Positions 9,596 to 20,000 of a DNA stretch of 64,000 nucleotides are shown in pieces; the stretch's first letter is position 1, and each line of letters starts with the position of its first letter. The notes below the pieces were generated by a model that made no database searches, was not told where the DNA came from, and worked only from the letters and a program-made list of their open reading frames with translations. The position numbers and the translations under genes were made by a program. Source of the DNA: Protopterus annectens (lineage: Eukaryota > Chordata > Ceratodontiformes > Protopteridae); contig NC_056731.1 in the NCBI RefSeq assembly GCF_019279795.1, positions 863,297,571 through 863,361,570 on the forward strand, in the 5' to 3' direction.

Positions 9596-12349
9596 ATGCT
9601 ACTCAATGCTAGAAGTCTAAATCTCAAAATGCACTCCCTCGAGGCACTCCTTAAAATGGAGAACATCGATATCTGTGCAGTGACTGAGACCTGGGTCAAG
9701 GCTCCAGAGAGCACTCCTGCATTACCAGGCTATAAGTCATACCACACTTTTCAGCCATCTAAGCTGGACCGGGACACCAAAGGTGTGTCCATATTCATTA
9801 AGGATATCTACACCTCCAGGCTAGTTGCTCAGCATAATGCATCCGAGGTTAACCAAGTGCAACTAACTCTGGGCAAAACTGCAATCCAAATTGTAGCTTG
9901 CTACAGATCCCCCATCATGCCCCAGGATTCCCACTCCTCTTTTCTTGATATACTGGGAAATATTAGGGTTCAACCCAACACCCTAATAATGGGCGATTTC
10001 AACTACCCCACCATTAACTGGGAAAACTACTCATGTACCAACTCCTTTGCTCAATGCTTTCTGGAATTCATAAATTCCAATTACCTGGATCATCTTATCC
10101 TCACCCCCACCAGGGGCAACAATATTCTAGACCAAGTCATTACCAACATGAGTGACCGGTATTCCACACCTGAAGTCAACTCCTCGTTGGTCAGATCCGA
10201 CCATAAACTAATCACCCTAGATATCCACCCCCCGTTAAGGAAACCACGGTAAAAAATTTCTCCAAAGCCAATTTCATGCTTCTTAAGACAGAAGTGGTGA
10301 ACTTCATGACAACATGCAGATGGACAATACAGTTATGACTGCTGAATCCTACACAAATGCACTCTATAAGCACTTAAACGAGTGCATGGATCATGCTATC
10401 CCAAACAGAAGCAAGACGCTATCCTCCAAAAAAAGGAAGCCAATCTGGTGGTCCCTGCCATAAACAAACTTTACAACAGAAGGAAATAACTGTTGCAAAA
10501 GAGAGTAAAATCCCCTGAGTGGAGGAGCTCCCTGGTCAGCTTCAGTAAGAAGCTGAGATCCCTTATAAGATCCTCCAAAGCTAGCTATAAAAACAAAATT
10601 ACCACTGATTCTAGGGTCAACCACAAAGCATTGAATGGCAACACCCAGATCTGCTCTGAGTTACAGCACAACGGCACGAAAATTACAGAACCAACAGATA
10701 TTGCCAACATCCTGGCAGATAGGTTCAGTGCTAACTTTACCCACTCTCACCCCCTAAAGAGCCCATATCTATACAGGAATAATGCAGAGTCCCTGCAATC
10801 ACAACTACGCAGGTAGAAGCTGCACTCTCTATAGCCAAAAACACAGCATCCATGGGACCGGACAACATCCCAGGCTGTGTTTTACATGAACTTCAGAATG
10901 ACCTGGCTTCCCACCTAAGCACCATGTTCAATTATAGCTTCACATCAGGCTTTGTGCCCACTGAATGGTGCACAGCAACAGTTATCCCACTCCACAAAGG
11001 GGAAGCCACCACTGATCCCTTGAACTATCACCCTATTAGCCTGGCAAGCCTGGTCTGTAAGGCCATGGAACGTATCATCATGGATCTCATAAACAAAGAC
11101 ATTGGTAACCCCCAAACTCTGGATCCCACCCAGTTCGGGTTTCTGAAAGGCAGATCATGCCTCCTGAACCTGATCAACTTCTTTGAGGCAGTCACCAAAG
11201 CTGTAGAAAAGGGTAAGGTGGTTCACACAGCCTATCTTGACCTTGCCAAGGCTTTCAACACCATTCCCCTATTCTAGAATTATAGCTAAACTCACTAAAC
11301 TAGGTATAAATCCCTACATCAAAAGATGGGTTGCCAACTGGCTCACTGACAGAACCCACACTGTAAAAGTTGCAGACTCCAAATCTGACTTCAAACAAGT
11401 GACAAGTGGAGTACCACAGGGTTCAGTCCTGCGACCTCTCCTGTTTGGTATCTACTTCTCTGAAGTACAGGCTAACACAAAAGGCCTTTGGCTAATGAAG
11501 TTCTGAGATGACTGCAAACTAGGAGCCATAGTCAAGTCCCCAAATGATGTGGACGTCCTACAGAAGGGCCTCACTGAGACAGATGCCTGGTGTCACAGCC
11601 ATGGCCTCAAGCTCAATGCCAAAAAGTGCATTGTCATCCCCTTTGATAAAAACTCTGTACCCATGAGCTACCACATAGGCAGCAGTCTACTTAACACCGA
11701 ATGTGTGATAAGAGACCTTGGGACACAGGTGGACAGTAGTCTCTCCTTTGATAATCACATCACCACAGTAGTCAGGATATTCTTCTACGTGGCACACGTC
11801 ATCACATAAGGGTTCTCATCCAGCAAAAAAGAGATCTCTCCCCTCTACTCGACACTCATTAGACCCATTATAGAGTACAACGCCCCTTTTGGAATGTACC
11901 TCACAAGACATCTGCAGCAGCTGGAAAGGTCACATAAGTACCTCACAAAGAGGATTACTGGCCTCAAACAGATGCCCTACATTGACCATCTCAAAAAACT
12001 CCAGCTTTGCTCCATAGCATATTGCCTACTCTGAGGTGATCTCTGCCTAACATATAAAGCTATGTCAAACCCAGAGCTGTTGGACATGCTACACCTAAAG
12101 AAATCCCAATCTCTCCAAGCTACATGCTCTAGGGACCTAAACCTTTTCACCACAATAAACAGGACATGCTGGAGGGATAGATTCCTGTCCCAGAGACTTC
12201 CCATACTCTGGAACAAGCTGCCCATCTATGTCAAGCAAAGTTCCTCATTAGCACTCTTCAAGAAAAATCTTGATGAATGGATGAGAAATAGGAAATATAG
12301 CCCGGCGATCACTTCTATCGCTCTGCTTGACAGGGGCACAGGAAAATAA
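9596..12349 (+). pseudogene. CR1 LINE ORF2, endonuclease and reverse transcriptase, degenerate
   Basis: Bases 9596-10252 hold an almost intact AP-like endonuclease: LLNARSL, TETW, ACYRSP, GDFNYPTINW, TRGNNILDQV and RSDHKLITLD. A linker (10260-10830) follows with frame breaks. The RT begins near 10850 (GPDNIPG, VIPLHKG, NYHPISLASL, DPTQFGFLKGRS, YLDLAKAFNTI). It continues at 11237-11506 with SGVPQGSVL. The FADD catalytic box reads F-stop-DD because of a TGA near 11505. The C-terminal CR1 region runs to the stop at 12349 (LFKKNLDEWM). At least four frame disruptions are present. This is the most complete copy of the family here. It would nick target DNA and copy its own RNA if intact, but it cannot do so as read. 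Confidence 0.9.
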
Positions 12350-12447
12350 CTTTCTTGGGTGGCGTAAGCCAGGGAACCTTGTTGGCTTGGCTTACTTAGG
12401 CCCTTGGGCCAATAGCCTAGTACCTACCTATGACCCTATGAACCTAA
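12350..12447 (+). other. CR1 3' UTR and tail
   Basis: It ends in aatagcctagtacctacc then cctatgaccctatgaaccta. The same end is seen in reverse at 21828-21905 and 26553-26600 (cataggttcataggttcat). A similar tail ends a SINE-like element at 25590-25715, which suggests that SINE uses CR1 machinery. Confidence 0.75.
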
Positions 12448-13700
12448 GTCCATGGAAAGAATAGTCATGGACTAGAGAAATAATGACATAGAAAACCTCG
12501 AAACACTAGACCCAACCCACTTCAGCATTGCCAAGGGCAGGTCATGCCTGCTCAGTCTGGTGAACTTCTTTGAGAAAGTCACTAGGGACATGGATGAGTG
12601 TAAAACAGTGCATACTGCCCACCTTGACCTAGCTAAAGCATTTGACACAATTCCCCATTCAGGTATTATAGATTACCTCGCAAAACTATTCATAAATCCC
12701 TACATCACCAGATGGATAGCCGCATAGATCATGTACAGGAGAAGTGTTGTTAGTGTGAGTGAATCCAGATCTAGCAAGAGGCCAGTTACTAGTGGTGTAC
12801 CACATGGATCAGTGCTGACACCACTCCTGTTTGGAATTTAATTCTCTGAAGTCAAGGCTAATGTCGGAGGCCTTTGGCCGACTAAGTTTGCTGACAACTG
12901 CAAGTTGGGGGCAATCATTGAATTCCACAATGATGTAGATAGTCTTCAGAAGGGCCTGACTCAGACAAATGATTGGTGTCAGAGCCATGGCCTAAAATTA
13001 AATGCAAAAAATGGATAATCATACCCTTTGGGAAGTCAAATACCCCTACAAATTGCAACATTAATAGCACACCCCTAAGAGTGTACTCAAGGGTGAGAGA
13101 TCTAGGTACACAGATAGACAGTAGCCTGAACTTTGACTGCCATGTGTCCATGGTGGTGGGAAGGTCCTTCTATGTGGTATAGCTTATAAATAAAGGCATG
13201 GCATCCAGATCCAGGGAAGTTATATCCCCACTGTACTTGACTTTCCTCAGACCAATAATTGAGTACACTGCACCTTTTGGCATATACCTGACCAGGTACT
13301 TACAGCAGCTGGAGTGGCTTCAGAGGTTCCTTACAAAACAAAAAAAAAATACAGGGTGTAAGCAACATGTCCTATGCAGATAGACTAAAATATTTATTCC
13401 TTTATTTTGTCTCCTGCCGACTGTTAATGAGTGATCTATGCCTAACCTACAAGGTGGTCAGAAATCCGGCCCTGCTAGAACATTTACTTTATCACAAGAC
13501 AAACTGCACAAAGTACACCCAATCTATGGATCTGAGCCTGGTTTGTGAAATGAACAAAACATGCTGGAGTGACAGATATGTGTCCCACATATTACCCCTT
13601 CTCTGAAACAGACTTCCTATTCATGTAAAAATAGAACCTTTCCCTAACCCTCTTCAAATGAGGTTTGGAATAATGGATGGGGAATCATAAATTCGCTTTA
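12448..13700 (+). pseudogene. CR1 fragment D, RT to C-terminus, head-to-tail with copy C
   Basis: It starts abruptly within the RT (MERIV, LDPTHFSIAKGRS, LDLAKAFDTI), continues with SGVPHGSVLTP and KFADNCKLGA (FADD changed to FADN), and ends in the C-terminal LINE region with cysteine/tryptophan landmarks (NKTCWSDRY). Many stops are present. It lies directly behind the tail of copy C in the same orientation. It is a 5'-truncated insertion next to, or into, the older tail. Confidence 0.85.
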
Positions 13701-13744
13701 GTTTTCAAACCAGAAGGATCCTTGTGACCAGCGCTAGCTCTTTC

Positions 13745-13960
13745 GGTTTGAACCCTTTTGTTTACACTTTGAAGATCAAGATGTTATCACTTAACTATCT
13801 TGTACCACCATTCCCTCTACTACCTTTCGTGGTAAAGCTGGATCTAAAAGATGCCTCTTACCACATTCCTGTTGCCAAGTATTTCATAATAATAGTAGTA
13901 ATTCATAATAGGAGTAAAACCTTATATGATGTTACTGTAGTGCATGATAGTGGCGTTCTC
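13745..13960 (+). pseudogene. Possible DIRS-like or other retroelement RT scrap
   Basis: A short frame contains VVKLDLKDASYHIPVAKYF. This resembles the LDLKDAYxHIPI block that surrounds the first catalytic aspartate in DIRS and Ty3-type reverse transcriptases. It differs from the CR1 block (YLDLAKAFDTI) on its left. Nothing else of such an element is recognisable nearby, so assignment rests on one motif. Confidence 0.4.
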
Positions 13961-14219
13961 TATTGTGGCTAATTTCTCTTGACTTTGTACATAGCATATT
14001 AAGTGGTTCACCATCTAAGTCTGGTATAATGGGTGTTTCCACTGCCTGAATGTCAGAAACACTGCAAACAAGGACTCTAATGGCTGTAAACCCATCTGAT
14101 CATCTGCTCATGCTCAAAACTGAATGTGAGTTCAGCAACACAGCTGCTGCACCATCTGCTCTTTTCCTAGGAAATGGATACAAGCAAGTGCTTGCCATGG
14201 ACCAGGTAAGTGGAGACAG

Positions 14220-14625
14220 GGAGATGGGAGGTTGCTTGTAGGTTTAGGTAGGGGAACAGGGAGTAGAGTAGTGACTACAGCGTTATGGAGTGGGACAAGG
14301 ATTTTAGGTTTAGGGAGCAATAGAAATGTTAGGGTTAGGGAGGGAAGGGAATTTACATTTTATGGAACGATGGAAACTTTAGGGTTGGGGATGGGGATTT
14401 TAAGTTTAGATGGAGATCATTGACCAGAGGTGGAAGGGGATTTTAGTTTTAGGGAGTGATAAGAACATTAAGGTTGGGGGTGGGGGTGGGAATTTTAGGT
14501 TTATTGAGCAGGAGGTGTAAGGAAATTTAGGTTTGGGGAATGATCCAGAATGGGAAGGGAAGTGGAATATAGGCATAAGGAACAATTGGAGGATGGGATT
14601 TTAGGGTTAGGGATCTTCACTTATG
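14220..14625 (+). repeat. Degenerate telomere-like minisatellite, copy 1
   Basis: Irregular units of about 35-60 bp carry ggattttaggtttaggga, gttagggttaggga and similar strings. Related arrays lie at 28915-29190 (same strand) and 34960-35345 (opposite strand, cctaaacctaaa). It is interstitial and imperfect, not a telomere end. Confidence 0.7.
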
Positions 14626-14636
14626 ACATGTTTTAT

Positions 14637-14888
14637 GATGATTTATTTATTTATTTAACATTCGTTGACCAGGAAAGTCCAACTAGGACAGAGCCTATTT
14701 TCAGCAGAGGCCTGGGGAGAAATGCTCCAGAAACGTCTTTGGAATATGGGAGGAAATCAGAGCACCCAGAGGAAACCCATGGGAACACAGGGACATGCAG
14801 ACTATATACAGAAGGCACCCCAGTCAAGAACTGAACTGTCGACCCTCTTGCTGTGAGGTGATAACATTAACTGCTGCACCACTGTGCC
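14637..14888 (-). mobile_element. tRNA-derived SINE with L2-like tail
   Basis: Minus-strand copy. The tRNA-like head is at 14888-14830 (ggcacagtggtgcagcagtt, box-B-like ggtcgacagttcagttc). The body has catgtccctgtgttcccatg. The tail runs cagaggcctgctgaaaat-like through gttggactttcctgg to (aaat)n. The tail resembles the L2 3' end at about 62480-62560 (ctccactgaaaatgggcc, gttggact, aaataaataaat). The family differs from copies S1-S7. Confidence 0.72.
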
Positions 14889-14917
14889 AGCCACGATGAT
14901 AACTGTTGTTATTTTTG

Positions 14918-14922
14918 AGTGT

Positions 14923-15010
<88 letters not shown>
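14918..15010. repeat. (TG)n microsatellite
   Basis: About 45 nearly pure TG repeats directly precede the second copy of repeat YX. Confidence 0.96.
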
Positions 15011-15014
<4 letters not shown>

Positions 15015-15442
15015 CATTTTATTTGTTTTGTTGACTGTACTAATTGTTTTACTTGTAAACAGCTTTTGGAAAGGACTGTAATAAACATGATTCTTGTTCT
15101 GTGACAAGTTTGTGCCTTAAAAAAGGGAAAAAGTGTCCCACTCCTCTAATGTGGTAAATAGCTGCATATCTGTTAGAACACTGTGTGTTGTGTGTATGTG
15201 TATGTATGTGTCATACCTTTCGTCTTTTACCTCCAGAGTTATGGACAAAAATAATTAGGGAAAAGCCTCCATATTAGTTACTCTTACTGGTATTATTAAT
15301 TCAAAATAATTTCCAGATATAGAAGGGATGGAACAAATGTTTAAGAACAAATTAGAGGTGTTCCTCTAAATTCAGGAGAGATGAGAGGTAATTGTGGGCA
15401 TGCGCATTGGACCTTTATGGTTTATAAACTGAAAGTGAATTA
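15015..15442 (+). repeat. Repeat YX, first part, copy 2
   Basis: It aligns with 6380-6830. It is interrupted at its right side by SINE S3 (with target duplication), followed by a CA tract and then PLE-1. The element resumes at 18374. Confidence 0.7.
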
Positions 15443-15457
15443 CTTTTTAGCTTCAAT

Positions 15458-15723
15458 TTTTTTTTTCTTTTTGGCTTTTCCCTGTTAAAGGTCGCCACAG
15501 TGGAACTCCGGTCTGCTAATGATTGGCAGTAGATTTTTATGGTGCCGAGTTGCCAGTCCGACGCCCAACCTTCATCAAAGGCATGCCCATTCACGCATAT
15601 CTTTCGAACGCCACTCGACCATGGGGAGGGCATGCATACTCCACACAGAAGACACTCTAGCTGAGAATAAAACAGGAGAAACTCTTGCTGTGAGGCAACA
15701 ACGCTACCGCTGCACCACCGCGG
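15458..15723 (-). mobile_element. tRNA-derived SINE, family 1, copy S3
   Basis: Reverse copy. The tail (tttttggcttttccctgtt) and body (ggtcgccacagtggaactcc, gctaatgattggcagtag) precede the complemented tRNA-like head (gctaccgctgcaccaccgcgg). It is flanked by a perfect 15-bp target duplication, ctttttagcttcaat, at 15443-15457 and 15724-15738. Confidence 0.93.
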
Positions 15724-15749
15724 CTTTTTAGCTTCAATAAATAAGTTAA

Positions 15750-15750
<1 letters not shown>

Positions 15751-15811
<61 letters not shown>
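15751..15811. repeat. (CA)n microsatellite
   Basis: About 30 CA repeats follow the SINE target duplication. The equivalent position in repeat YX copy 1 has a TACA microsatellite (6840-6870). Confidence 0.95.
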
Positions 15812-15814
<3 letters not shown>

Positions 15815-15963
15815 TAAATAAAGATTTATTAGCAAGGCTTCAATAACAACACAAAACAAATCCCAATCAAGGAAAAATGACTAGGAAAGTAAATAACGAT
15901 CCCAGCAATTGACCAGGAACACATCAACTTTATTCATCACAGAAGAATCCTGTGACTAAGTGC

Positions 15964-15988
15964 TTTCGCCATTGATTGGCTTCACCAG
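15964..15988 (-). ncRNA. Hammerhead-ribozyme-like motif, PLE-1 left arm (degraded)
   Basis: Minus strand: CTGGTGA replaces CTGATGA. A short GCC...GGC stem follows, then GAAA. It is the inverted counterpart of the better motif at 18268-18292. The core substitution probably inactivates it. Confidence 0.5.
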
Positions 15989-16360
15989 AGTCAAAGGATA
16001 CATAATAAGACAATAGTATAAATAGTTAAAACAATCAATTAATCAAATAATCAACCAATCATAAGCAATGTAATGAATTGCAGTGACCAGCAATTATAAA
16101 GTGCCTAGTGCAAATCACCTCATATTCATCATGTAAAATCACATATTTTACAATATATACAATAACTAAATAACATATTGACATTTTGACAGAGATGTCA
16201 CAACCATTAAATTAAATAAAAATACTGAATAAAAATGTTGTAGTAGTTGAGTTGAAACCCACTAAAAATAAATATAAATATTGTTTTGATGTAAAGCATA
16301 AAAAACGAATAATAATAATAAAAGCAAAAATGGATATCAGGATTATGAAGCCAGGTAAGG

Positions 16361-17769
16361 GTGGGGGGATTGCCAGTTATTCCTCATGATGAGGGTTTAA
16401 AGTATTTTAGAGAATCACTGTTTACATGTGATAAGATAGACAAAAACAAGATTAATGTACTGGTGGAACTAATGGAATTGGTTCTTAGGAACAACTACTT
16501 AACTTTTGAGGGTGAATTATTTCATCAGATTGCTGGGGTAGCCATGGGTACTAAATGCGCCCCTGTGTATGCTAATTTGGTTTTGCTACATTGGGAAAGA
16601 TCTTGTATTTTTCCTACAAATTTCATGCAAAATATTTTGATGTACAGTCGTTTTCTTGATGGCATCCTAATTTTGTGGAAAGGCAGTGAGTATGATGCAA
16701 AAATATTTGTAGATTACTTGAATAATACTACTACCTTTCCTGGATTTACATACACCTGGCACCAGTCGGAAATTGATTATCTTGACATTCACCTCAAGAC
16801 CACTGATATGGGTTTGCAAAGTAACATACATAGGAAGAAAACCCATTAAAATTCTCTATTATACTTTAACAGTTGTCATCCATATCACCAGAGAAAAAGT
16901 ATTATCAAAGGTCAGATGGTGAGGTTGTCAAGATTGGTTAGTGACAATGAAACTTTTCTGAATGAAATGTATACCCTTGTAGGGATGTTTTTAGAGAGAT
17001 GTTATCCACTGAAGCTTGTTTTATCTACAAAACGTGAAGTGGTGCTAAAGAGGGCTTTGTCTTTTTCCCCCATTTTAACATCAGACACTAAAATTGTGAG
17101 TGGCTGTAAAAGGGACAACCCTGATGTATTTGTATTAAAATACAATTTTTTGAGTACCCCTGTAATTGAAGCGACCAGTAAATCATGGCAGGTATGCTTT
17201 GATGAGCATACCAAGGCAGAGCTGGGAGCTCAACCCAAGGTTGTATTTAGCAGGGGGAAAAAACATTAAAAACATTTTGGAAGACAAGAACCACAGATGG
17301 TACAAATCACTGATGGTCATGTGTGGGGCATGTAGATTCTGTTGTTATATCAACAATGGGCCCTATGTGGCGATTCATGGACATGACTATGCCTTGTCAT
17401 GCCCGGGTAGATGTAGCTGCAACACCATGATGTTGGTTTATGTGGCTACATGTGTTAGTTGCCACGCTTTCTACATGGGAAAAACTGTCCAGAAGCTAAA
17501 GGACAGAATTGGGGAACACTTGAGGGCCATTAAAAGAAAGGATGGACATAATGCACTATTTGGCCACTGTTGTTTGTTCTGACTTTAAGAAATTCATTTT
17601 CTTTGTCATTGATCATGTTGTACCAAGCTGTAGGGGTGGTGATGATAGGCTCCTGGTTGAAAACAAGGAACTTAGGTGGCAATTGAGGCTTAATGCCATG
17701 CAACCACTGGGATTAAATGAAGGAATTTCACTTATGCCTGTTTTAAAGCAGAGATCTAATTTAATTTAG
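16361..17769 (+). pseudogene. PLE-1 reverse transcriptase plus GIY-YIG endonuclease, broken
   Basis: The frame begins inside the RT (IPHDEGLKYF). It contains AGVAMGTKCAPVYANL (typical PLE RT block) and a catalytic box RFLDGILILW, in which the second Asp of the expected DD is Gly. A single in-frame stop at 16847 separates this from a further RT/linker part (16850-17265). After a frameshift near 17255 comes the linker with cysteines (CGACRFCCYI) and the GIY-YIG-type nuclease: VYVATCVSCHAFYMGKT, a conserved Arg in KDRIGEH, and, after another shift, a C-terminal ENKELRWQLRLNAMQPLGLNE ending at 17769. The N-terminal third of a PLE protein is missing. The enzyme would nick DNA and copy PLE RNA, but this copy is dead. 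Confidence 0.88.
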
Positions 17770-18257
17770 GTCATTGGCCAGGATGCCTACTGCGTATTTG
17801 ATTTAGCCTTTGATATCTTGTGGGCGGTCTTGTCAAAATCTATTTTGGAACTAATGGGTCCCTTTAATATTTGTAAAATTGTTCATGAGACTATTATGAA
17901 TTCTTTATTAGAAGATGTGTAGCAGTATTTTTGTTTTTATTATTATTCATTTTTTATGCTTTACATCAAAACAATATTCATATTTATTTTTAGTGGGTTT
18001 CAGTTCAAGTACTACACCATTTTGTATTCAGTATTTTTATTTAATTTCATGGTTGTGACATTTCTGTCAAAATGTCAATATGTTATTTAGTTATTGTATA
18101 TATTGTAAAATATGTGTTTTTACATGATGAATATGAGGTGATTTGCATTAGGCACGTTATAATTGCCGGTTACTGAAATTCATTATATTGCTTATGATTG
18201 GTTGATTATTTGATTAATTAATTGTTTTAACTATTTATACTATTGTCTTATTATGTA

Positions 18258-18305
18258 TCCTTTGACTCTGATGAAGCCAATCAATGGCGAAACGCTTAGT
18301 CACAG
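18258..18305 (+). ncRNA. Hammerhead-ribozyme-like motif, PLE-1 right arm
   Basis: CTGATGA at 18268-18274 is followed by stem II GCC (18276-18278) / GGC (18286-18288) and GAAA at 18289-18292, in the order of a hammerhead core. PLE terminal repeats are known to carry minimal type I hammerheads with weak stem III. Stem III here is not clearly paired, so activity is unproven. Confidence 0.65.
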
Positions 18306-18373
18306 GATTCCTCTGTGGTGAATAAAGTCGGTGTATTCCTGGTCGACTGTTGGGATCGTTATTTACTTTCCTA

Positions 18374-18474
18374 GGCTACAATAACAAGATGGATGAGGGT
18401 TACTAAAGGCATTTAGTACCTTCAGAGGAACCTAGCTGTGAAGCCACCCCCTAAGTCCATACTACCAAAAGAAG
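18374..18474 (+). repeat. Repeat YX, second part, copy 2 (left piece)
   Basis: It matches 7166-7240 and includes the right PLE-1 target duplication. It breaks off near 18475, where PLE-3 begins. Confidence 0.65.
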
Positions 18475-18572
18475 AAGCTGCTCAGTGTATCCAGATGCCG
18501 AAATAAATCCTGCAAGCACGAGTAAAGTGACGTACTGTTTATTACAAAAACAAAAAAATGACATAAAGCGCT

Positions 18573-18604
18573 TTTCGTCAGGCCACATAGCCCAACTTCT
18601 TCAG
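18573..18604 (-). ncRNA. Hammerhead-like motif of PLE-3
   Basis: On the minus strand CTGAAGA, AGTTGGGC...GGCCTGAC and GAAAAGCGC appear in hammerhead order. The second U of the CUGAUGA box is A, so the motif is probably decayed. Confidence 0.45.
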
Positions 18605-18893
18605 ATATTTGTTCAACATAAAACATTGACTATATGGGTAGTGAAAGAGTCAGCTGTTTCCTGGAACAAACAGGAATCAGCTGTTCTTAAAGTGGCACTC
18701 ACCCTCATTCATTACCTAAAGTATAGCTTGAACAGCTCTCATCTACACAATTGTTTTAAAAAACAATGTTTCTAAATAGTAAGTAAATAGTTAAAATGAC
18801 ATAAAAACAGTATTTGTCCATTATAAAATATTGATTCAATTAATGTTAAAATTAAAAAAATGCATATAAGATATATATATGTGTATGTCTAAA

Positions 18894-18897
<4 letters not shown>

Positions 18898-18938
<41 letters not shown>
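18898..18938. repeat. (TA)n microsatellite
   Basis: A TA run of about 20 repeats inside the PLE-3 terminal region. Confidence 0.93.
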
Positions 18939-18939
<1 letters not shown>

Positions 18940-19110
18940 GTAAATGTCACCATATATATGATGTTAATGTTTAAAAAGACGTGTAAGGAGTGTAACAAGA
19001 CATAAAAGCACATAAACAAAAGCAGCCAGAACCTAAACATAAGAAGCTAAAAGTCAAGTAAACTAAAAAGCAATGGTATATGTAAAACCGTGTTAAGAAC
19101 AGTGTAGTGA

Positions 19111-19345
19111 TCAACTCCTAACCAAATTTTTAAGTTGTAGTATACAATTAATTGAGTACATTTCGTTAATACCCGGCAGGTAACACGCAAAAGTACGTAA
19201 TTGCCAACTCAATTCTAGTTTCTCTAACAGTAAGGAGAAAGGACCTCCTCTAGGGTCATAGGTAATGCAATCTATAGCCCTAAATGTAAAGCATGGGTGG
19301 GTGCTTTCATAGTGTGCCTGGCCAAAGCGTTGTCTGACTTGTTGG
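19111..19345 (-). pseudogene. PLE-3 protein C-terminus (end of GIY-YIG region)
   Basis: The minus-strand frame contains THPCFTFRAIDCI, DPRGG and LLEKLELSWQLRTFACYLPG followed by INE. This parallels the C-terminal ends of PLE-1 (ENKELRWQLR...LGLNE) and PLE-2 (LEKQELIWQFR...PPGLN). Only this end survives; the RT and nuclease core are absent. Confidence 0.7.
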
Positions 19346-19349
19346 ACCT

Positions 19350-19510
19350 GATAGCTGACTGCCTTTTTGTGTTGTGTTGTAACTGGTGGTGGTGATAGAT
19401 GCAAGCTCAGATGCTCTGCTAACAGCTTGTCTTTATATTGTACAGGGACCAGTTTGCACACATTTAAAGATCATCACTTGTAAATGTTCTTCTTTGTCAT
19501 TTAATGATAT
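19350..19510 (+). repeat. Repeat YX, second part, copy 2 (right piece)
   Basis: It matches 7250-7395 (gtgttgtaact, tttgcacacatttaaagatc, gttcttct). It completes the split copy after PLE-3. Confidence 0.65.
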
Positions 19511-19834
19511 TGTTTTCTACAGCTGTGGAGTATGCTGAGACAAATATGGGTAGAAGATGATTTACAATTAAATGATTTAGACCTAAACTGGCTGAAAAAA
19601 TGTATTATGAACTACAGCTGACCCAAGCAATACATTTCTATTTGTTTTTTTGTATGTTAGCCAGGTAGTACATAACATACCCAGACTCCAAGTAGTAGTT
19701 TCCCTGCTGGTAGATATAACAAGGTCAGAAAAATGAAACTCTGATTTCATCCACAAAAGACTAGAAGAAAAGAATGATTGATTTTCTTTTAGGAGGGGCA
19801 AACAACCCATTTTCAAAAAAAAAAACGGATTTGT

Positions 19835-20000
19835 TGGTTTTATTTCTTTATTTATTGATTGACATTGGATTACTGAGAAAGTCCGACTGGGTAGAAGTCC
19901 ATTTTCAGAGGAGGCTTGGGGAGAAAAGCTCCAAATTATTACAAAACATTTTAAGAACAATAATTTTACAATCTTCAAAAATAAAACAAAAACATCTGCA
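19835..20000 (-). pseudogene. L2-type LINE 3' tail fragment
   Basis: On the minus strand it ends in the L2-like string ggagcttttctcc...ctctgaaaatgg and an A/T-rich (aaat)n tail. The same end occurs at 29765-29870 (minus) and 62480-62560 (plus). Sequence 20000-20400 may be further L2 3' UTR but is too diverged to call. Confidence 0.6.

Larger units (their letters stand above)
15851..18373 (+). mobile_element. Penelope-like element PLE-1, with inverted terminal repeats
   Basis: A 5'-truncated PLE. Its ends are inverted copies of about 440 bp (15881-16320 against 17935-18374), for example ctaggaaagtaaataacgat at the left and its complement at the right. The flanks ggcttcaataacaa (15836-15849) and ggctacaataacaa (18374-18387) form a 14-bp target duplication with one mismatch. 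The same sequence occurs in repeat YX copy 1 near 7161, confirming the target. Inside is a broken RT/GIY-YIG frame. Inverted pseudo-LTRs are known for PLEs. Confidence 0.85.
18475..19345 (-). mobile_element. Penelope-like element PLE-3, 3' part
   Basis: Minus strand. Bases 19345-19115 encode a PLE protein end and 18850-18475 are its terminal region. A hammerhead-like motif lies at 18573-18604, and a polymorphic-looking TA tract (18898-18938) is inside it. The flanking sequences are two halves of repeat YX, so PLE-3 inserted there. It is 5' truncated. No clean target duplication was found. Confidence 0.7.

Noticed and set aside
14220-14625. Telomere or chromosome fusion site
   Set aside because: The units are irregular and diverged from TTAGGG, and two related arrays lie within 21 kb in both orientations.
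14884-15104. Long Cys-Val repeat reading frames
   Set aside because: They are translations of a TG microsatellite. The same applies at 3217, 4376, 15415, 24958, 44492-44918 and 48030-48400.
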